Part shown: positions 62,210 through 64,000 of the stretch, in pieces
Position numbering within the stretch: position 1 is the stretch's first letter
Layout: each line of letters begins with the position of its first letter
Assembly (NCBI RefSeq): GCF_008386505.1
Contig: NZ_VUNZ01000002.1
Location: 62,001-126,000, forward strand
Length of the DNA stretch: 64,000 nt
Reading direction: 5' to 3'
Origin: Chryseobacterium sediminis
GTDB taxonomy: Bacteria; Bacteroidota; Bacteroidia; Flavobacteriales; Weeksellaceae
The notes under the pieces: model-generated
Database searches by the model: none
Told to the model about the DNA's origin: nothing
What the model saw: only the letters and a program-made list of their open reading frames with translations
Made by a program: the position numbers and the translations under genes

Positions 62210-64000
62210 TTAGAAAGGTGCATTAGGCTGAGTAAAGCTTCTGTCTTTGTACTTCAATGCGTCACTTAAGATATTGGCTTTTATCCCGATAAAGAAGTCA
62301 TATACTTTATACTGTCCGAAAGGAACCCAGTTGAAATTGATTGTAAAACTTCTCTGATCCCTTGAAAAACCAATTCTTGTATATGCCAGTTCTTTAGTCA
62401 CCATATCATAATGCGTACTTCCTGTGATATTCCAGAAAGGAGTCAGCTTAAGGCTTCCGTCTAATCCTATGGATGCAATTTTGTTGGCAAATCTGCTCAG
62501 TCCTTTTGAGTAGGCATAATTGGCACTGATGTTTAAAGTCCATGCCTGATCAAAGTGAGCGTAATGATCATCATCAAAATAATAATTTTCATTTCGGACC
62601 TCTCCTTTCGAGGAATATTTTTTAGCATAATCTGTTTTCTCTCCAAAAATTTCGCTGCTTAAAGGATAAGATAACTGAACATTGAATCCCTGTACACTGA
62701 AGTGGCCGAACTGTTCTGTTCTTACCCCAGTATCCTGACCGGAAGAGAAATCTATTTTATAAGGTTCCAGCGCAAGACTGGTATTTACCGTAAGTTTATT
62801 ATTAAAGAATGAAGACTGTCCGTTGATTGAAAATACAGACCAAGGGTGATCATTAGCTGCAAAGTTGTAGCTTCCTGAAAGGTTTAAAGATTCAAATATC
62901 TTGATTTTTTTCACTCCTGTAGAATCACTCTTAGATTTTACTTTCATCTCGATATTGTTACCGATATTAAAACCTAAAGCGCCCTGCATTCCACTTGACG
63001 GACTTCCGATGATTCCTTTTTCAAAAATAGAGTAAGGAGTCAACGCTCCGGTTGCATTGTAATAATTTTTGTAATATCCGAAATTAGGACTTGAAAAATC
63101 CGGAGAATAAGTGAAGCTGACACTTGGAGTCATCATATGTCTTACCGCTTCTACCGCAGACCCTTTTTTAAATTTCATCATTCCGAAAAGTGTGGTCTGA
63201 AGACTGGCAGAAGTGGAGAAAGTAGAATATCCTGTAAAGTTTTTATTAATCTCATCAACCGTTACATTTTTTACCGGATCATAATATCTGTTCAGTGTTT
63301 TTGTTGTCAAAGCATTGTCGATATTGGCACTTAAACTGAAAGTGAAATATTTTGCCACTGTAGTATTGGTAGCTAATGCAATGTTGTTTTTAAGACCTGT
63401 CTGCATCTTGTCCCACATCTCTTTTTTAAACAGTTCGTTCTCCTGAGTATTAACGAAATTGGTAAGGTTGAAACCTGTATTCACAGTAATATTTTCAAGA
63501 AGCCCCTGTCTTATTCCTGTTCTTGATTTAAACAGATAAAATTGATTAATTGCTACGTTCATTTGTGGAAGACGAAGGTCTGCCAATCCCGTTGCAAAGT
63601 TTTGTGAATAAGAAGCCGTTCCTGTAATGGTAGCCGGAAGTTTCAGAAATCTTTTGGTAAGGGTTACCGTAGAGTTCTGCTGGGTATTCAAGACATTCTG
63701 GTTGAAAATATAGTTATTGTTAAGCGGGTTGTTGTAAAACTTTGTACTCACAATATCCACAGAAGCACTGAATGTAAGGAAAGGATTGGCTTTAGAATCC
63801 TGAGAGTGTGTCCAGTTGATTCTATAGGTACTGTTTTTAGTATAATCATCCAGACCTTTAATTCCTCTTACCATAGTTCCGATATCCGCTGTAAAGTTTC
63901 CGGAGTAACGGTACTTCTTCTGATAATTTACCTGAGGACGTAAATTCCAGCTTCCTTTGGTATAAATATCGGCCAAAACTTTAAGATCAAAATGTTCTCC
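62210..64000 (-). CDS. LptD-like outer-membrane LPS assembly protein, 5' end outside window
   Basis: At least 596 residues; the frame is open to the right edge, so the N-terminus is missing. The visible part has many amphipathic beta strands (DIYTKGSWNLRPQVNYQK; SITGTASYSQNF-like) with LPQMNVAINQFYLFKS and VRHMMTPSVSFTYSPDF, features I associate with the Bacteroidota group of LptD proteins that are larger than E. coli LptD. It ends in a terminal Phe (TQPNAPF). It would insert lipopolysaccharide into the outer leaflet. The apparent TTG start at 63976 is internal to the longer frame. Confidence 0.85.
   Translation of the reverse strand, partial: GEHFDLKVLADIYTKGSWNLRPQVNYQKKYRYSGNFTADIGTMVRGIKGLDDYTKNSTYRINWTHSQDSKANPFLTFSASVDIVSTKFYNNPLNNNYIFNQNVLNTQQNSTVTLTKRFLKLPATITGTASYSQNFATGLADLRLPQMNVAINQFYLFKSRTGIRQGLLENITVNTGFNLTNFVNTQENELFKKEMWDKMQTGLKNNIALATNTTVAKYFTFSLSANIDNALTTKTLNRYYDPVKNVTVDEINKNFTGYSTFSTSASLQTTLFGMMKFKKGSAVEAVRHMMTPSVSFTYSPDFSSPNFGYYKNYYNATGALTPYSIFEKGIIGSPSSGMQGALGFNIGNNIEMKVKSKSDSTGVKKIKIFESLNLSGSYNFAANDHPWSVFSINGQSSFFNNKLTVNTSLALEPYKIDFSSGQDTGVRTEQFGHFSVQGFNVQLSYPLSSEIFGEKTDYAKKYSSKGEVRNENYYFDDDHYAHFDQAWTLNISANYAYSKGLSRFANKIASIGLDGSLKLTPFWNITGSTHYDMVTKELAYTRIGFSRDQRSFTINFNWVPFGQYKVYDFFIGIKANILSDALKYKDRSFTQPNAPF

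Noticed and set aside
1..64000. tRNA, rRNA, insertion sequences or prophage genes
   Set aside because: I looked through the gaps and ORFs and saw no tRNA clover pattern, rRNA segment, transposase, integrase or phage structural gene.

Overview
The window looks like chromosomal DNA of a Chryseobacterium-type flavobacterium (Bacteroidota, Weeksellaceae or close). Supporting signs are AT-rich sequence, promoters of the Bacteroidota type (TTG, about 19 bp, TAnnTTTG), little sign of Shine-Dalgarno sites, lipoproteins with SCKK-type lipoboxes, zinc-free ribosomal protein variants and a Bacteroidota-style LptD. The genus is an inference from style; no 16S gene or tRNA is present.

Layout. 1-4.5 kb (minus strand): an accessory module with a LuxR-type response regulator, two AT-rich unknown genes, a histidine kinase, a small two-helix membrane protein and two further unknowns, the last cut by the left edge. 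Two nearly superimposable promoter/operator elements precede the regulator and the small membrane gene, so the module looks self-regulated. 4.9-5.3 kb: a lipoprotein resembling MliC lysozyme inhibitors. 5.4-19.2 kb (minus): the merged S10-spc-alpha cluster from rplC to rplQ, including secY, infA and rpoA, plus rpmD and rpmJ, which are too short for routine ORF listing. 19.5-25.0 kb: a glycerol locus with a divergent DeoR/GlpR repressor and glpD-glpK-glpF followed by an outer-membrane barrel gene. 25.2-29.6 kb: three exported proteins of unknown role, two of them behind duplicated promoter elements. 29.7-34.6 kb (minus): an iron-uptake group with a TonB-dependent siderophore receptor, a lipoprotein, a PepSY membrane protein and a low-affinity iron permease-like protein. 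34.9-38.3 kb (minus): the str operon rpsL-rpsG-fusA-rpsJ, so rpsJ lies 15.7 kb from rplC.

38.5-44.5 kb: an AT-rich polytopic membrane protein, dps, pncB, exported YciI-like and DUF6624-like proteins, a short Cys-rich peptide with a double-glycine leader, and a DUF5995-like protein. 44.6-52.4 kb (minus): a heavy-metal RND efflux operon (TolC-like, adaptor, CusA/CzcA-like pump) preceded by an OmpR-type regulator and kinase that probably control it. 52.5-57.3 kb: rmuC, a SpoU rRNA methyltransferase, an Ala-rich lipoprotein, and a membrane-tethered protein with a possible HTH-like N-terminus overlapped by a lipoprotein gene. 57.3-64 kb: 5-formyltetrahydrofolate cyclo-ligase, TrhO, a DegP/HtrA protease, a small membrane protein, RidA, and an LptD-like protein cut by the right edge.

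The items most worth following are the twin promoter module at the left end, the structured RNAs inside the ribosomal cluster, the DeoR operator repeats, the duplicated 47-bp promoter element near 25 kb, and the double-glycine Cys-rich peptide. No CRISPR array, insertion sequence, prophage or tRNA was seen.
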